Shown here: piece by piece, positions 29,265-37,550 of the stretch
Position numbering within the stretch: position 1 is the stretch's first letter
Layout of the letters: the number at the start of each line of letters is the position of its first letter
Source of the DNA: Cupriavidus sp. WKF15
Lineage (GTDB): Bacteria > Pseudomonadota > Gammaproteobacteria > Burkholderiales > Burkholderiaceae
NCBI RefSeq assembly: GCF_029278605.1
Contig: NZ_CP119572.1
Span: 3,286,001-3,350,000, forward strand
Reading direction: 5' to 3'
DNA length: 64,000 nt
The notes under the pieces: model-generated
Seen by the model: the letters and a program-made list of their open reading frames with translations, nothing else
The model's database searches: none
What the model was told of the DNA's origin: nothing
Made by a program: the position numbers and the translations under genes

Positions 29265-30347
29265 ATGAAAGCCAGCATGCTTGCCAAGCTCGACCAACTG
29301 GCCGAGCGACTCGATGAAGTCAACGCCCTGCTTGCCCGCGAAGACGCGACTGCCAACATCGACCAGTACCGCAAGCTCAGCCGCGAGCACGCCGAACTGT
29401 CGCCCGTGGCCGAGCAATATGGCCTGTACCGCCAGGCCCAGGACGACCTGGCGACCGCGCAGGCGCTGCTGGACGATCCGGAGATGAAGGACTTCGCGGC
29501 CGACGAGATCGCCAGCGCGCGCGAGCGCCTGGAGACGCTGGAAGCCAGCCTGCAGAAGCTGCTGCTGCCCAAGGACCCGAACGACGACCGCAACCTGCTG
29601 CTGGAAATCCGCGCCGGCACCGGCGGCGAGGAAAGCGCGCTGTTCGCGGGCGACCTGCTGCGCATGTACACGCGCTTTGCCGAACGCCAGCGCTGGCAGG
29701 TGGAAATCATGAGCGAGTCCGAATCGGACCTGGGCGGCTACAAGGAGGTGATCGTGCGCATTGCCGGCGATGCCGCGTTCTCGCGCCTGAAGTTCGAATC
29801 CGGCGGCCACCGCGTGCAGCGCGTGCCGGCCACCGAGGCGCAGGGCCGCATCCATACCTCGGCCTGCACGGTCGCGGTCATGCCGGAGGCCGATGAAGTG
29901 GGCGAAGTGGAAATCAACCCGTCCGACCTGCGCATCGACACCTTCCGCGCATCGGGCGCCGGTGGGCAGCACGTCAACAAGACCGACTCGGCCGTGCGCC
30001 TCACGCATATCCCGACCGGCATCGTCGTGGAGTGCCAGGACGACCGCAGCCAGCACCGCAACAAGGACAAGGCCATGAAGGTGCTGGCCGCGCGCATCAA
30101 GGACCAGCAGATGCGCGCCGCGCAGGCCAGGGAAGCCAGCACCCGCCGCAACCTGATCGGCTCCGGCGACCGCAGCGACCGCATCCGCACCTACAACTTC
30201 CCGCAGGGGCGCGTGACCGACCACCGCATCAACCTGACGCTCTACAAGATCGACATGATCATGGACGGCGATCTGGACGAACTGGTCTCCGCGCTCGCGG
30301 CCGAACACCAGGCTGACCAGCTGGCAGCGCTCGGCGAGGATGCCTGA
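29265..30347 (+). CDS. prfA: Peptide chain release factor 1
   Basis: Reads UAA and UAG stop codons and triggers peptide release on the ribosome. The 360-residue length is normal. The tripeptide anticodon P-A-T is at residues 188-190 ([11 protein letters not shown]) and the universal GGQ at 233-235 ([11 protein letters not shown]), whose Gln is the methylation target of PrmC encoded 0.7 kb downstream. The C-terminus [15 protein letters not shown] is typical. A lipoprotein gene with its own promoter separates prfA from prmC here. Confidence 0.98.
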   Translation: MKASMLAKLDQLAERLDEVNALLAREDATANIDQYRKLSREHAELSPVAEQYGLYRQAQDDLATAQALLDDPEMKDFAADEIASARERLETLEASLQKLLLPKDPNDDRNLLLEIRAGTGGEESALFAGDLLRMYTRFAERQRWQVEIMSESESDLGGYKEVIVRIAGDAAFSRLKFESGGHRVQRVPATEAQGRIHTSACTVAVMPEADEVGEVEINPSDLRIDTFRASGAGGQHVNKTDSAVRLTHIPTGIVVECQDDRSQHRNKDKAMKVLAARIKDQQMRAAQAREASTRRNLIGSGDRSDRIRTYNFPQGRVTDHRINLTLYKIDMIMDGDLDELVSALAAEHQADQLAALGEDA

Positions 30348-30441
30348 CGACCGCCATTGAAATTCCCTGACCGATACTCGACGCGATCCCCGCTCTATGG
30401 CGGCTAAAGCTTTGTATCTGTTGTAAATGCTTGAAACAGCA

Positions 30442-30470
30442 CTGGCAGGCAAAAGTCCGCTGTCTATAAT
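30442..30470 (+). promoter_or_regulatory. Probable sigma-70 promoter of the Ala-rich lipoprotein gene
   Basis: CTGGCA (30442-30447) and a perfect TATAAT (30465-30470) are separated by 17 bp, about 70 bp before the ATG at 30542. The region is AT-richer than its surroundings. Confidence 0.65.
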
Positions 30471-30541
30471 CGTTTTCGACCGGCTACCGAAGAAGTTGCC
30501 GGCTATTGTCTCTCCTGAAGCACGGACATAAGGACGAAATC

Positions 30542-30868
30542 ATGAAGAAACTGCTCGCGCTGTTGATGATCACCGCGGCCATGGCCGCTTGCAGCAAGAA
30601 GGAAGAAGCGCCGGCCACGCCGAGCGCCGATACCGCCATGCAAAAGGCGGCGGAATCGGCGAAGGCCGCTGCCAGCGATGCCGCTGCCGCCGCCGGCAAC
30701 GCCGCTGATGCCGCCAAGGCCGCGGCCAGCAACGCCGCCGCCGATGTCTCGGCCGCCGCCGAAAAGGCCAAGACCGATGCCGGCAACGCCATGGCAAATG
30801 CCAAGCAGGCGGCCAAGGAAGCTGTCAACGAAGGCGCCGACAAGGCCAAGGACGCCGTCAATAAGTAA
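30542..30868 (+). CDS. Ala/Lys-rich small lipoprotein
   Basis: A 108-residue lipoprotein precursor with the signal MKKLLALLMITAAMAAC (lipobox Cys17). The mature part is almost entirely Ala, Lys, Asp, Asn and Glu in an imperfect 11-residue pattern (AKAAASDAAAA, AAKAAASNAAA, AEKAKTDAGNA) that would form a long amphipathic helix, similar in style to LEA- or Lpp-like helical proteins. No enzyme motif is present. It has its own promoter and terminator, so it is an independent transcript inserted in the prfA-prmC interval. Function unknown; a structural or stress-related envelope role is only a guess. Confidence 0.8.
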   Translation: MKKLLALLMITAAMAACSKKEEAPATPSADTAMQKAAESAKAAASDAAAAAGNAADAAKAAASNAAADVSAAAEKAKTDAGNAMANAKQAAKEAVNEGADKAKDAVNK

Positions 30869-30946
30869 TGACCGCTACAAGGGATTCCCACCGGCTGCCA
30901 GGGTTCAGCGCTACACTGCTCCCTTAGCTGGTAGACCCGCCGAAAG

Positions 30947-30978
30947 CCCCGCCAGGCCAACGCCCGGCGGGGTTTTTT
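30947..30978 (+). terminator. Intrinsic terminator after the lipoprotein gene
   Basis: CCCCGCC (30947-30953) pairs with GGCGGGG (30966-30972) across a 12-base loop, followed by six T residues. It lies 79 bp after the lipoprotein stop and before prmC. Confidence 0.85.
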
Positions 30979-31026
30979 GTTTCCGGCCGGCGTGTCGCCG
31001 CTGGCGTTTCCGATCCCGCATTGCCG

Positions 31027-31896
31027 ATGTCCCCTGCCATGTCCGGCGCCTTGCCGGCTTCCCCCACCGTGCGTGAAGCGCATACGCTCGCCGCCATGGC
31101 CGGCCTGCCCACGCTGGAAGCGCGGATGCTGCTGACGCACGTCACCGGGCTGACCCGCACGCAGCTGATTACCCGTGACGGCGACACCCTGAGCCTGCCC
31201 CAGCGCGACGCCTTCGCCACACTGCTGGCGCGCCGACTGGCCGGCGAGCCGATGGCCTACCTGATCGGCGAGCGCGAATTCTTCGGCCGCAAGTTCCGCG
31301 TGACGCCCGATGTGCTGATTCCGCGTCCTGACACAGAGATCGCCGCGGAATCGTCGCTGGCGCGGCTGGCCGGCGTGCCACATCCGCGCGTGCTGGACCT
31401 GGGCACGGGCTCGGGCATCCTGGCCGTGACCATCGCGCGCGAACGCACCGATGCCGAGGTGTGGGCGACCGACATTTCGCCGGGCGCGCTGATGGTGGCG
31501 CAGGACAACGCCAGCGCCCTGGGCGCCGACCGCATCCATTTCCTGGTATCGGACTGGTATGCCGCGGTGCCGGCCGACCTGCGCTTCCACCTGATCGTCA
31601 GCAATCCGCCCTATATTGCCGAAGGCGACCCGCACCTCGCCGAAGGCGACCTGCGCTTCGAGCCCATCGATGCCCTGACCGACCACAAGGACGGCCTGTC
31701 CGACCTGGCCGCGATCGTGGCCGGCGCGCCCGCGCGGCTGCTGCCGGGCGGCTGGCTGCTGATGGAACACGGCTACGACCAGGCGGCTGCCACGCAGGCG
31801 CTGCTCGAGCGCGCCGGCTTCACCGAAGTCTTCACCGCGCGCGACCTGGCCGGGCAGGAGCGCTGCACCGGCGGACGCCGCCCCGCTTCCGCGTGA
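31027..31896 (+). CDS. prmC: Release factor glutamine N5-methyltransferase PrmC
   Basis: SAM-dependent enzyme that methylates the GGQ glutamine of RF1 and RF2. The 289-residue protein has the N-terminal helical domain for RF binding, GEPMAYLIGEREFFGR, PRPDTE, the SAM loop VLDLGTGSGILAVTIA and the NPPY catalytic motif (SNPPYIAEGD). Starts at 31021 (TTG), 31027 and 31039 are possible; I chose the first ATG. No strong ribosome site is visible. It lies downstream of prfA, its substrate gene. Confidence 0.95.
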   Translation: MSPAMSGALPASPTVREAHTLAAMAGLPTLEARMLLTHVTGLTRTQLITRDGDTLSLPQRDAFATLLARRLAGEPMAYLIGEREFFGRKFRVTPDVLIPRPDTEIAAESSLARLAGVPHPRVLDLGTGSGILAVTIARERTDAEVWATDISPGALMVAQDNASALGADRIHFLVSDWYAAVPADLRFHLIVSNPPYIAEGDPHLAEGDLRFEPIDALTDHKDGLSDLAAIVAGAPARLLPGGWLLMEHGYDQAAATQALLERAGFTEVFTARDLAGQERCTGGRRPASA

Positions 31897-32029
31897 TGCA
31901 GGCCGCCTGAAGCCTGGCGGCGAATCCGGTAAAATTTGCAGTCAGATCACCGTCGCACGGCAATGCCGTGCGGCCTTCGACACCCGGTGGCCCTGAAGCG
32001 CAGGCGCCACCTCAACCGACAAAGCAACC

Positions 32030-32341
32030 ATGAGTGACGTGCAACAAAAGATCGACCAGATCGTCAAGGGCAACCCGGTGGTCCTGTTCATGAAGGGCAC
32101 CGCGCAGTTCCCGATGTGCGGCTTTTCCGGCCGCGCCATCCAGATCCTGAAGGCCTGCGGCGTGGATGCGCCGGCCACGGTCAACGTGCTGGAAGACGAA
32201 GGTATCCGCCAGGGCATCAAGGAATACGCCAACTGGCCGACCATTCCGCAGCTCTACGTGAACGGCGAGTTCATCGGCGGCTCGGACATCATGATGGAGA
32301 TGTACCAGAACGGCGAACTCCAGACCCTGCTCAAGGGCTGA
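32030..32341 (+). CDS. grxD: Monothiol glutaredoxin, Grx4 family
   Basis: Cytosolic CGFS-type glutaredoxin that carries or transfers [2Fe-2S] clusters with glutathione. The 103-residue protein has Cys30-Gly-Phe-Ser33 in FPMCGFSGRAIQIL, the conserved MKGT before it, the cis-Pro loop WPTIPQLYVNGEFIGGSDI and a normal C-terminus. It lies between prmC and ubiX with an 8-bp gap to ubiX. Confidence 0.97.
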   Translation: MSDVQQKIDQIVKGNPVVLFMKGTAQFPMCGFSGRAIQILKACGVDAPATVNVLEDEGIRQGIKEYANWPTIPQLYVNGEFIGGSDIMMEMYQNGELQTLLKG

Positions 32342-32349
32342 GCACTGCC

Positions 32350-32982
32350 ATGCCCGTGACCGGCGGTACCGTGCCGCAACGGCTGATCGTCGCCATCACG
32401 GGCGCCACCGGCGCCATCTATGGCGTGCGCCTGCTGCAGGTGCTGCGGGATGTGCCGACGGTGGAAACCCACCTGCTGATCTCCCCGGCGGGCGTGATGA
32501 ATCTCCAGCACGAGCTGGAGGTCGGCCGCGCCGACGTGGAGGCCATGGCCGACGTCGTGCACAACGTGCGCGATATCGGCGCGACCATCGCCAGCGGCTC
32601 GTTCCGCGCGCATGCGATGGTGGTGGCCCCGTGCTCGATGCGCACGCTGGCCGCCATTGCCCACGGCCTGTCCGACAACCTGATCACGCGCGCCGCCGAC
32701 GTCACGCTCAAGGAACGCCGCCGGCTCGTGCTGATGGTGCGCGAGACACCGCTGAACCTGGCGCACCTGCGCAATATGACCGCGGTAACGGAAATGGGCG
32801 GCATTGTCTTCCCGCCCGTGCCCGGGTTCTACCAGAAGCCGCAAAGCATTGCCGAACTGGTCGACCACACCGTGGGCCGCGTACTCGACCTGGTCGACCT
32901 GCCCGATATCGGCCAGACCCTGGCGCCGAGCTGGCCGGGCCTGAACGGCATCTACGGCAAGGCCGCGGACAGCGGCAACTAA
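32350..32982 (+). CDS. ubiX: Flavin prenyltransferase UbiX
   Basis: Makes prenylated FMN, the cofactor of UbiD-type decarboxylases, from FMN and dimethylallyl phosphate. The 210-residue protein has the flavodoxin-like start RLIVAITGATGAIYGVRLL, VVAPCSMRTLAAIAHG (phosphate-binding Ser), DVTLKERRRLVLMVRETPLN and GGIVFPPVPGFYQKP. The ATG at 32350 is 8 bp after grxD, so the two are cotranscribed. No ubiD gene is present in this window. Confidence 0.95.
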   Translation: MPVTGGTVPQRLIVAITGATGAIYGVRLLQVLRDVPTVETHLLISPAGVMNLQHELEVGRADVEAMADVVHNVRDIGATIASGSFRAHAMVVAPCSMRTLAAIAHGLSDNLITRAADVTLKERRRLVLMVRETPLNLAHLRNMTAVTEMGGIVFPPVPGFYQKPQSIAELVDHTVGRVLDLVDLPDIGQTLAPSWPGLNGIYGKAADSGN

Positions 32983-33003
32983 GCCGCCCTCCGCGGCGCC
33001 GGC

Positions 33004-33213
33004 TTACCAGTAATGGCGCCGGCCGTAGTAGCCATAGCCGCCGTAGTAGTACGGCCGCGGCGATACCACCACCGCCGGCGGCCCGACATAGACCGGCGCC
33101 GGGGCCACCGCGACAGCGGGGCCGGGGCCAGCCGGATACGGATATACCGCGCAACCACCCAGCAAGGCTGTGGCGGCGGCCGCTGCGGCCAGACCAATCG
33201 TTACCGTTCTCAT
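33004..33213 (-). CDS. Small Tyr/Pro/Gly-rich lipoprotein
   Basis: A 69-residue lipoprotein precursor with signal MRTVTIGL-Ala-rich-TALLGGC (lipobox Cys21). The mature part has a Pro/Ala/Val stretch (PYPAGPGPAVAVAPAPVYVG) and a Tyr/Gly-rich end (YYYGGYGYYGRRHYW). Similar short surface proteins are common in Burkholderiales and have no assigned function that I know of. It converges on ubiX. The upstream region carries repeats (next entry). Confidence 0.75.
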   Translation of the reverse strand: MRTVTIGLAAAAAATALLGGCAVYPYPAGPGPAVAVAPAPVYVGPPAVVVSPRPYYYGGYGYYGRRHYW

Positions 33214-33302
33214 CGTTTTATTCCTTGGGGGTCGCTTCGGGGCAAGTGCCTTGCCCTGAAAACGTTATACGGGGCCCCAACGTAATACAGCGTCAAGGCG
33301 CT

Positions 33303-33371
33303 GTAACCTTTGTTACGATTCGCAACGGTTTGGTGAACGTAAAGCCGCTCGGGTATCGCCGCTCGGGTATC
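33303..33371. promoter_or_regulatory. Repeat-containing region upstream of the Tyr-rich lipoprotein
   Basis: A short inverted repeat GTAAC-CTTT-GTTAC (33303-33316) lies about 90 bp upstream of the lipoprotein start on its promoter side and could be an activator or OmpR-type site. Next to it a 14-bp sequence (GCCGCTCGGGTATC) is tandemly duplicated at 33344-33357 and 33358-33371, just after the aldehyde dehydrogenase stop. Regulatory meaning is inferred only. Confidence 0.35.
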
Positions 33372-33376
33372 GCCAC

Positions 33377-34894
33377 TCAGATCTCGAAGCGGATGCCCTG
33401 CGCCAGCGGCAATGTATCGCCGTAGTTGATGGTATTGGTCGCCCGCCGCATATAGCCCTTCCACGCATCCGACCCCGACTCGCGGCCGCCGCCGGTCGCC
33501 TTCTCGCCGCCGAACGCGCCGCCGATCTCCGCCCCGCTGGTGCCGATATTCACATTGGCGATGCCGCAGTCGCTGCCTGCCGATGACAGGAAGCGTTCCG
33601 CTTCGCGCAGCGACTCCGTGAAGATGCACGACGACAATCCGTGTGCCGAGGCATTGTTCAGCGCGATGGCCTCGTCGAGCGAGGTGTAGGGCATCAGGTA
33701 CAGGATCGGTGCGAAGGTCTCCGTCAGCATGGTGTCGTGCTGTTCGTCGGTCATCACCAGAGCCGGGCGCACGTAGCTTGCGTGCGGGAAGCGGTCGGCC
33801 AGCAGCCGTTCGCCGCCCGTGACGATATTGCCCTGCGCGCGGCAACTGGCCAGCGCGTTGGCCATGGCGTCGGCCGCGGCGGTATCGATCAGCGGCCCGA
33901 GCAGCGTGCCGTCTTCGAGCGGATCGCCGACGGGCAGGCGGTCGAACACCGTCACCAGCCGGCTGGCCATGGTGTCCATGAGGTCGGCGTGAACGAAGCA
34001 GCGGCGCAGCGTGGTGCAGCGCTGGCCCGCCGTGCCGGCCGCCGCGAACGTGATGGCGCGCACGGCCAGTTCGATATCGGCCGACGGCGCCACGATGGCG
34101 GCATTGTTGCCGCCGAGTTCCAGGATGCTGCGCTTGAAATGCTGGGCGCACGCCACGCCCACCTCGCGGCCCATGCGCGTGGAGCCGGTCGCGCTGACGA
34201 GCCGCACCATCGGATGCCCGACCAGGTGCGTACCCACCATGCGCCCGCCTGGCAGCACGGCCGATATGCCCACGTACTGCGGCGCCGTGGCCGCCAGCAC
34301 GCGTTCGAGCAGGCCATGCGCGGCCAGCGCGCACAGCGTGGTCTTTTCCGACGGCTTCCACAGCACCGCATTGCCGCACACCAGCGCGAGCGCCGCATTC
34401 CACGCCCACACCGCCACCGGGAAATTGAACGCCGAGATCACGCCGCACAGGCCATACGGATGCCAGGTCTCGCGCATCGCATGCTGCGGGCGTTCCGAGG
34501 CGATGGTCAGCCCGTGCAGCTGCCGCGACAGCCCGACGGCGAAGTCGCAGATGTCGATCATCTCCTGCACCTCGCCCAGCCCTTCCTGCAGGATCTTGCC
34601 CGACTCCAGCGACACCAGCCGGCCCAGCGCCATCTTGTGTTCGCGCAGCACCTCGCCGAAGCGCCGCACGATTTCGCCGCGCACCGGCGCCGGCACCAGC
34701 GCCCAGCCGCACTGCGCCTCATGCGCGCGCGCGATCAGCGCGTCGGCGCCGGCCGGCGTGCAGGCCGGAACGTGGCCGAAGGCCTCGCCATCGACCGGCG
34801 AACGCACGATGACCGTGCCTGCGGGGGTGCCGTCGCTCCATGGCCGGGGCAGCCCCATCGACTGCCAGCACGCCGCGATCTCTTGCGCTTTCAT
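33377..34894 (-). CDS. amaB: L-piperidine-6-carboxylate / 2-aminoadipate-6-semialdehyde dehydrogenase (ALDH7 type)
   Basis: NAD-dependent aldehyde dehydrogenase predicted to oxidise allysine (in equilibrium with piperideine-6-carboxylate) to 2-aminoadipate. The 505-residue protein shows ISAFNFPVAVWAWN, the ALDH7-like ELGGNNAAIV (general base Glu) and the nucleophile in GTAGQRCTTLRR, with the C-terminal GTSGAEIGGAFGGEKATGGGRESGSDAWK characteristic of antiquitin/AmaB proteins. Its ATG overlaps the stop of the lysine-dehydrogenase-like gene (ATGA), so the two steps are translationally coupled. This supports the lysine assignment. Confidence 0.9.
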   Translation of the reverse strand: MKAQEIAACWQSMGLPRPWSDGTPAGTVIVRSPVDGEAFGHVPACTPAGADALIARAHEAQCGWALVPAPVRGEIVRRFGEVLREHKMALGRLVSLESGKILQEGLGEVQEMIDICDFAVGLSRQLHGLTIASERPQHAMRETWHPYGLCGVISAFNFPVAVWAWNAALALVCGNAVLWKPSEKTTLCALAAHGLLERVLAATAPQYVGISAVLPGGRMVGTHLVGHPMVRLVSATGSTRMGREVGVACAQHFKRSILELGGNNAAIVAPSADIELAVRAITFAAAGTAGQRCTTLRRCFVHADLMDTMASRLVTVFDRLPVGDPLEDGTLLGPLIDTAAADAMANALASCRAQGNIVTGGERLLADRFPHASYVRPALVMTDEQHDTMLTETFAPILYLMPYTSLDEAIALNNASAHGLSSCIFTESLREAERFLSSAGSDCGIANVNIGTSGAEIGGAFGGEKATGGGRESGSDAWKGYMRRATNTINYGDTLPLAQGIRFEI

Positions 34895-36072
34895 ACAGTG
34901 GTCTCCTGCAGCGGGCGCTGCGTATAGTGGCGGCCGAAGCGGTTGGCCAGGAACGCAGCGAGCGGCACGGCTTCCTGCCGCACGAAGCCCGCCTGCGGCA
35001 GCCCGCCGCTTGCCACCAGGTCCAGCGCCGTACAGATGCTGGCAGCCGTCGTGAGCTGGATCGCATTGACGTGCCCGGCCGGGCCATCCACGCCGCCAAT
35101 GCGCGCCGAGAACGAGGCTTGCGTCAGCGGCCCGCGTCCGCGCTCGCCGCCGGCCGGGTAGCCGGTCGCGGTGGCAAAGATGATGACCACGTCCTGCTCC
35201 GTCACGGGAATCGCGCGGTCGAAGATTTCGCGCAGCCAGCCGCGCCGCTCGCGCAGGCGCAGGTCGTTGAGCAGCAGCTTCATCAGCGCGCAGTGGCCCG
35301 GGTAGCGGATGGACTTGTAGTCGACATTGCGTGCCCGGCCCGCCAGCGTTTCCGGCAGCGTGCCAAGCCCGCCTGATGTATTAAAGGCTTCATACTCGAT
35401 GCCGTCCAGCGCGAAGGTCTCAAGCCCCTCCAGCGCCGGCAGCTCGACGCGGCGGCCGTCGACTATCGCTTCGCACGGATTGCAGTACTCGTTGATGAGC
35501 CCTTCGGTGCTCCAGGTCAGGTTGTACTTGAGGGCATTGCTCGGGTAGCGCGGCAGCGCGCCCACGCGCATCTGCAGGTCCAGCAGCTCGCCGCCGCCGC
35601 GCACGAAGCGCTGCGCGAGGTCGTTGCCGACCACGCCGATGAAGCCCGGCGCCAGGCCGCACTGCGGCATCAGCACCGAGCGCGCACTCTGCGCAAGCTG
35701 GCGGATGGCCTGCGTCGCGGCCACGTCCTCGGTCAGGTCGAAGTAATGCACGCCCAGGCGCGCGGCCACCGTGGCCACGCTCACGGCGGCGTGGAACGGC
35801 AGCGCGTTGAGCACCGCGTCGGCACCCGCCAGCAGCGCGGCGCAGGTGCCCGGCTCGGTCGGGTCGCCTGCGCGTACCGTGATGGCGCGCGGCAGGCCGT
35901 CGAGATGGCGCGCATCGTTGTCGACCAGGCTCACGCGGTAGTCGCCGCTGTCGTGGAGCATGGCGGCAATGGTGCGGCCGATCTTGCCGGCGCCCAGGAC
36001 CACCACTTGCAGGGGGCCCTTGGCCCGTGTCAGGTCCCGCGGCGAGCCGCGGCCGAGGGTGGATGGCTGCAT
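34891..36072 (-). CDS. Saccharopine dehydrogenase-like protein, probable L-lysine 6-dehydrogenase
   Basis: NAD(P)-binding protein, 393 residues, predicted to deaminate L-lysine at the epsilon position to allysine. It has the N-terminal Rossmann motif VVVLGAGKIGRTIA, then LAPGFIGVVGNDLA, the block LTWSTEGLINEYCNPCEAI, FNTSGGLGTLPE and KSIRYPGHCALMKLLLNDL. These match from memory the lysine 6-dehydrogenase branch rather than classical saccharopine dehydrogenase. The start at 36072 has an AGGAGG site. Coupling to an ALDH7-type dehydrogenase and an adjacent divergent Lrp regulator support a two-step lysine to 2-aminoadipate route. Activity is inferred. Confidence 0.75.
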   Translation of the reverse strand: MQPSTLGRGSPRDLTRAKGPLQVVVLGAGKIGRTIAAMLHDSGDYRVSLVDNDARHLDGLPRAITVRAGDPTEPGTCAALLAGADAVLNALPFHAAVSVATVAARLGVHYFDLTEDVAATQAIRQLAQSARSVLMPQCGLAPGFIGVVGNDLAQRFVRGGGELLDLQMRVGALPRYPSNALKYNLTWSTEGLINEYCNPCEAIVDGRRVELPALEGLETFALDGIEYEAFNTSGGLGTLPETLAGRARNVDYKSIRYPGHCALMKLLLNDLRLRERRGWLREIFDRAIPVTEQDVVIIFATATGYPAGGERGRGPLTQASFSARIGGVDGPAGHVNAIQLTTAASICTALDLVASGGLPQAGFVRQEAVPLAAFLANRFGRHYTQRPLQETTV

Positions 36073-36190
36073 GGTGTCCTCCTTGGTCCAAGCCTGTCTT
36101 TGTGTATGCCTGACTGAAGTATGGGCAGCACGCGCAACAGAATGAAGGCGCAAGTTCGACGAATACCCGCCATAATCAAACGAAACGACG

Positions 36191-36664
36191 ATGGATTCCG
36201 ACGATATGGCAGATCCCGACAAGCTCGACCAGACCGACCGGCACCTGCTGTCGCTGCTGCAGGCCAACGCGCGCGAAAGTGCCGCCAACCTGGCCCGCCA
36301 CCTGGGCATCGCGCGCACCACCGTGGTGGCGCGCATTGCGCGGCTGGAACGTCTTGGCGCGATCGCCGGCTACGGCGTGCGGCTCGGCCGCGAGATGGGC
36401 GACAACGCGATCCAGGCCTTCTGCGGGTTGTCGGTGCAGCCCAAGGCGGGCCCTGCCATCGTGCGGGCGCTGCAGCGCCTGCCCGAAATCGAGGAGCTGA
36501 GTTCGGTCAGTGGCCCGGTGGACTACATGGCGGTGATCCGCTGCGCCAACCATGCGCGGCTCGACCAGCTGCTCGACGAGATCGGCATGCTCGACGGCGT
36601 CAACCACACCACCACGTCGATCGTGCTGGCGAGAAAAATCGACCGCCGACGCGCAACGGATTAG
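36191..36664 (+). CDS. Lrp/AsnC family transcriptional regulator
   Basis: A 157-residue amino-acid-responsive regulator. The N-terminal helix-turn-helix spans about residues 10-60 (LDQTDRHLLSLLQANARESAANLARHLG, TTVVARIARLERLGAI), and the C-terminal RAM domain has the ligand-region pattern LPEIEELSSVSGPVDYMAVIRC. It is divergent from the lysine 6-dehydrogenase/aldehyde dehydrogenase operon with 118 bp between, so it very likely controls that operon, with lysine or a product as effector. A shorter start at 36206 is possible. Confidence 0.9.
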   Translation: MDSDDMADPDKLDQTDRHLLSLLQANARESAANLARHLGIARTTVVARIARLERLGAIAGYGVRLGREMGDNAIQAFCGLSVQPKAGPAIVRALQRLPEIEELSSVSGPVDYMAVIRCANHARLDQLLDEIGMLDGVNHTTTSIVLARKIDRRRATD

Positions 36665-36710
36665 CACGGTATCCTCCGGACCATCATCACCGCAACGGGA
36701 GAAAAAGACG

Positions 36711-37520
36711 ATGAGCAATCCGATCCGTGTCGCCGTCGGCGGCGTAACCGGCTGGGCCGGCGGCGAACTGGCGCGCGGCGTGGCGCACGCGCCCGACATG
36801 ACGCTGGTGGCGGGCCTGTCGCGCGGCGCCGCCGGGCAGCCGCTGGCGCAGCTGACGGGGCATGCCGATACGCCAGGCGTGGCGGCGGCCAGCATCGAGG
36901 CGCTGGGGAACACGCCCTATGACGTCTATGTGGAATACACCAAGCCGGCCATTGCCAAGCACAACATCCTGCAGGCACTGGCGCATGGCGCGCACGTGGT
37001 GGTCGGCACTTCTGGGCTGAGCGACGAGGACTATGCCGAGATCGACGCGGCCGCGCGCAAGGCGGACCGCGGCGTGCTGGCGTGCGGCAACTTCGCCATC
37101 ACCGTGGTGCTGCTGCAGAAGTTCGCGGAAATGGCGGCGCGCCATCTCGACCACTGGGAGATTATCGACTACGCCAAGGCCGGCAAGGTCGACGTGCCGT
37201 CCGGCACGGTGCGCGAGCTGGCGTTCCGCCTCGGCGAGGTCAAGGCCGCGCAGCAGGCTGTGCCGGTGGACCAGGTCAACGGCCCGCGCGAGACGCGCGG
37301 CGCGACCATGTCCGGCACGCAGGTGCATGCCGTACGGCTGCCCGGCTACCAGCTCGGCGTGGAAGTCATCTTTGGCGCCGACGGCCAGCGCCTGCATCTC
37401 AAGCATGAGGCCGGCGACGGCTCCAAGCCCTATGTCTCGGGCGCACTGCTGGCGATCCGCAAGGTCCACACCGTGCGCGGCGTGGTGCGCGGGCTGGACA
37501 AGGTGATGGACGGCATCTGA
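36711..37520 (+). CDS. Dihydrodipicolinate reductase (DapB)-like protein lacking the usual catalytic His
   Basis: A 269-residue DapB-fold protein. The Rossmann part is present but altered (VAVGGVTGWAGGELARG, VVVGTSGLSDED where DapB has GTTG). The substrate region reads WEIIDYAKAGKVDVPSGT, where DapB has E-x5-HH-x2-K-x-D-x-PSGT. The Lys and the PSGT loop are retained, but the His-His pair is replaced. It probably does not catalyse the standard diaminopimelate step. It lies 46 bp after the Lrp gene beside lysine catabolic genes, so a role on a cyclic lysine-derived imine is conceivable but unproven. Confidence 0.7.
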   Translation: MSNPIRVAVGGVTGWAGGELARGVAHAPDMTLVAGLSRGAAGQPLAQLTGHADTPGVAAASIEALGNTPYDVYVEYTKPAIAKHNILQALAHGAHVVVGTSGLSDEDYAEIDAAARKADRGVLACGNFAITVVLLQKFAEMAARHLDHWEIIDYAKAGKVDVPSGTVRELAFRLGEVKAAQQAVPVDQVNGPRETRGATMSGTQVHAVRLPGYQLGVEVIFGADGQRLHLKHEAGDGSKPYVSGALLAIRKVHTVRGVVRGLDKVMDGI

Positions 37521-37550
37521 GCCGGCATCAGGCCGGCGGCAAGCCGGGCG

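Noticed and set aside
37521..37537. GCCGGC inverted repeat between the DapB-like gene and the exported-protein gene
   Set aside because: A 6-bp stem without a T run; such repeats are expected by chance at this GC content, so it is not called a terminator.
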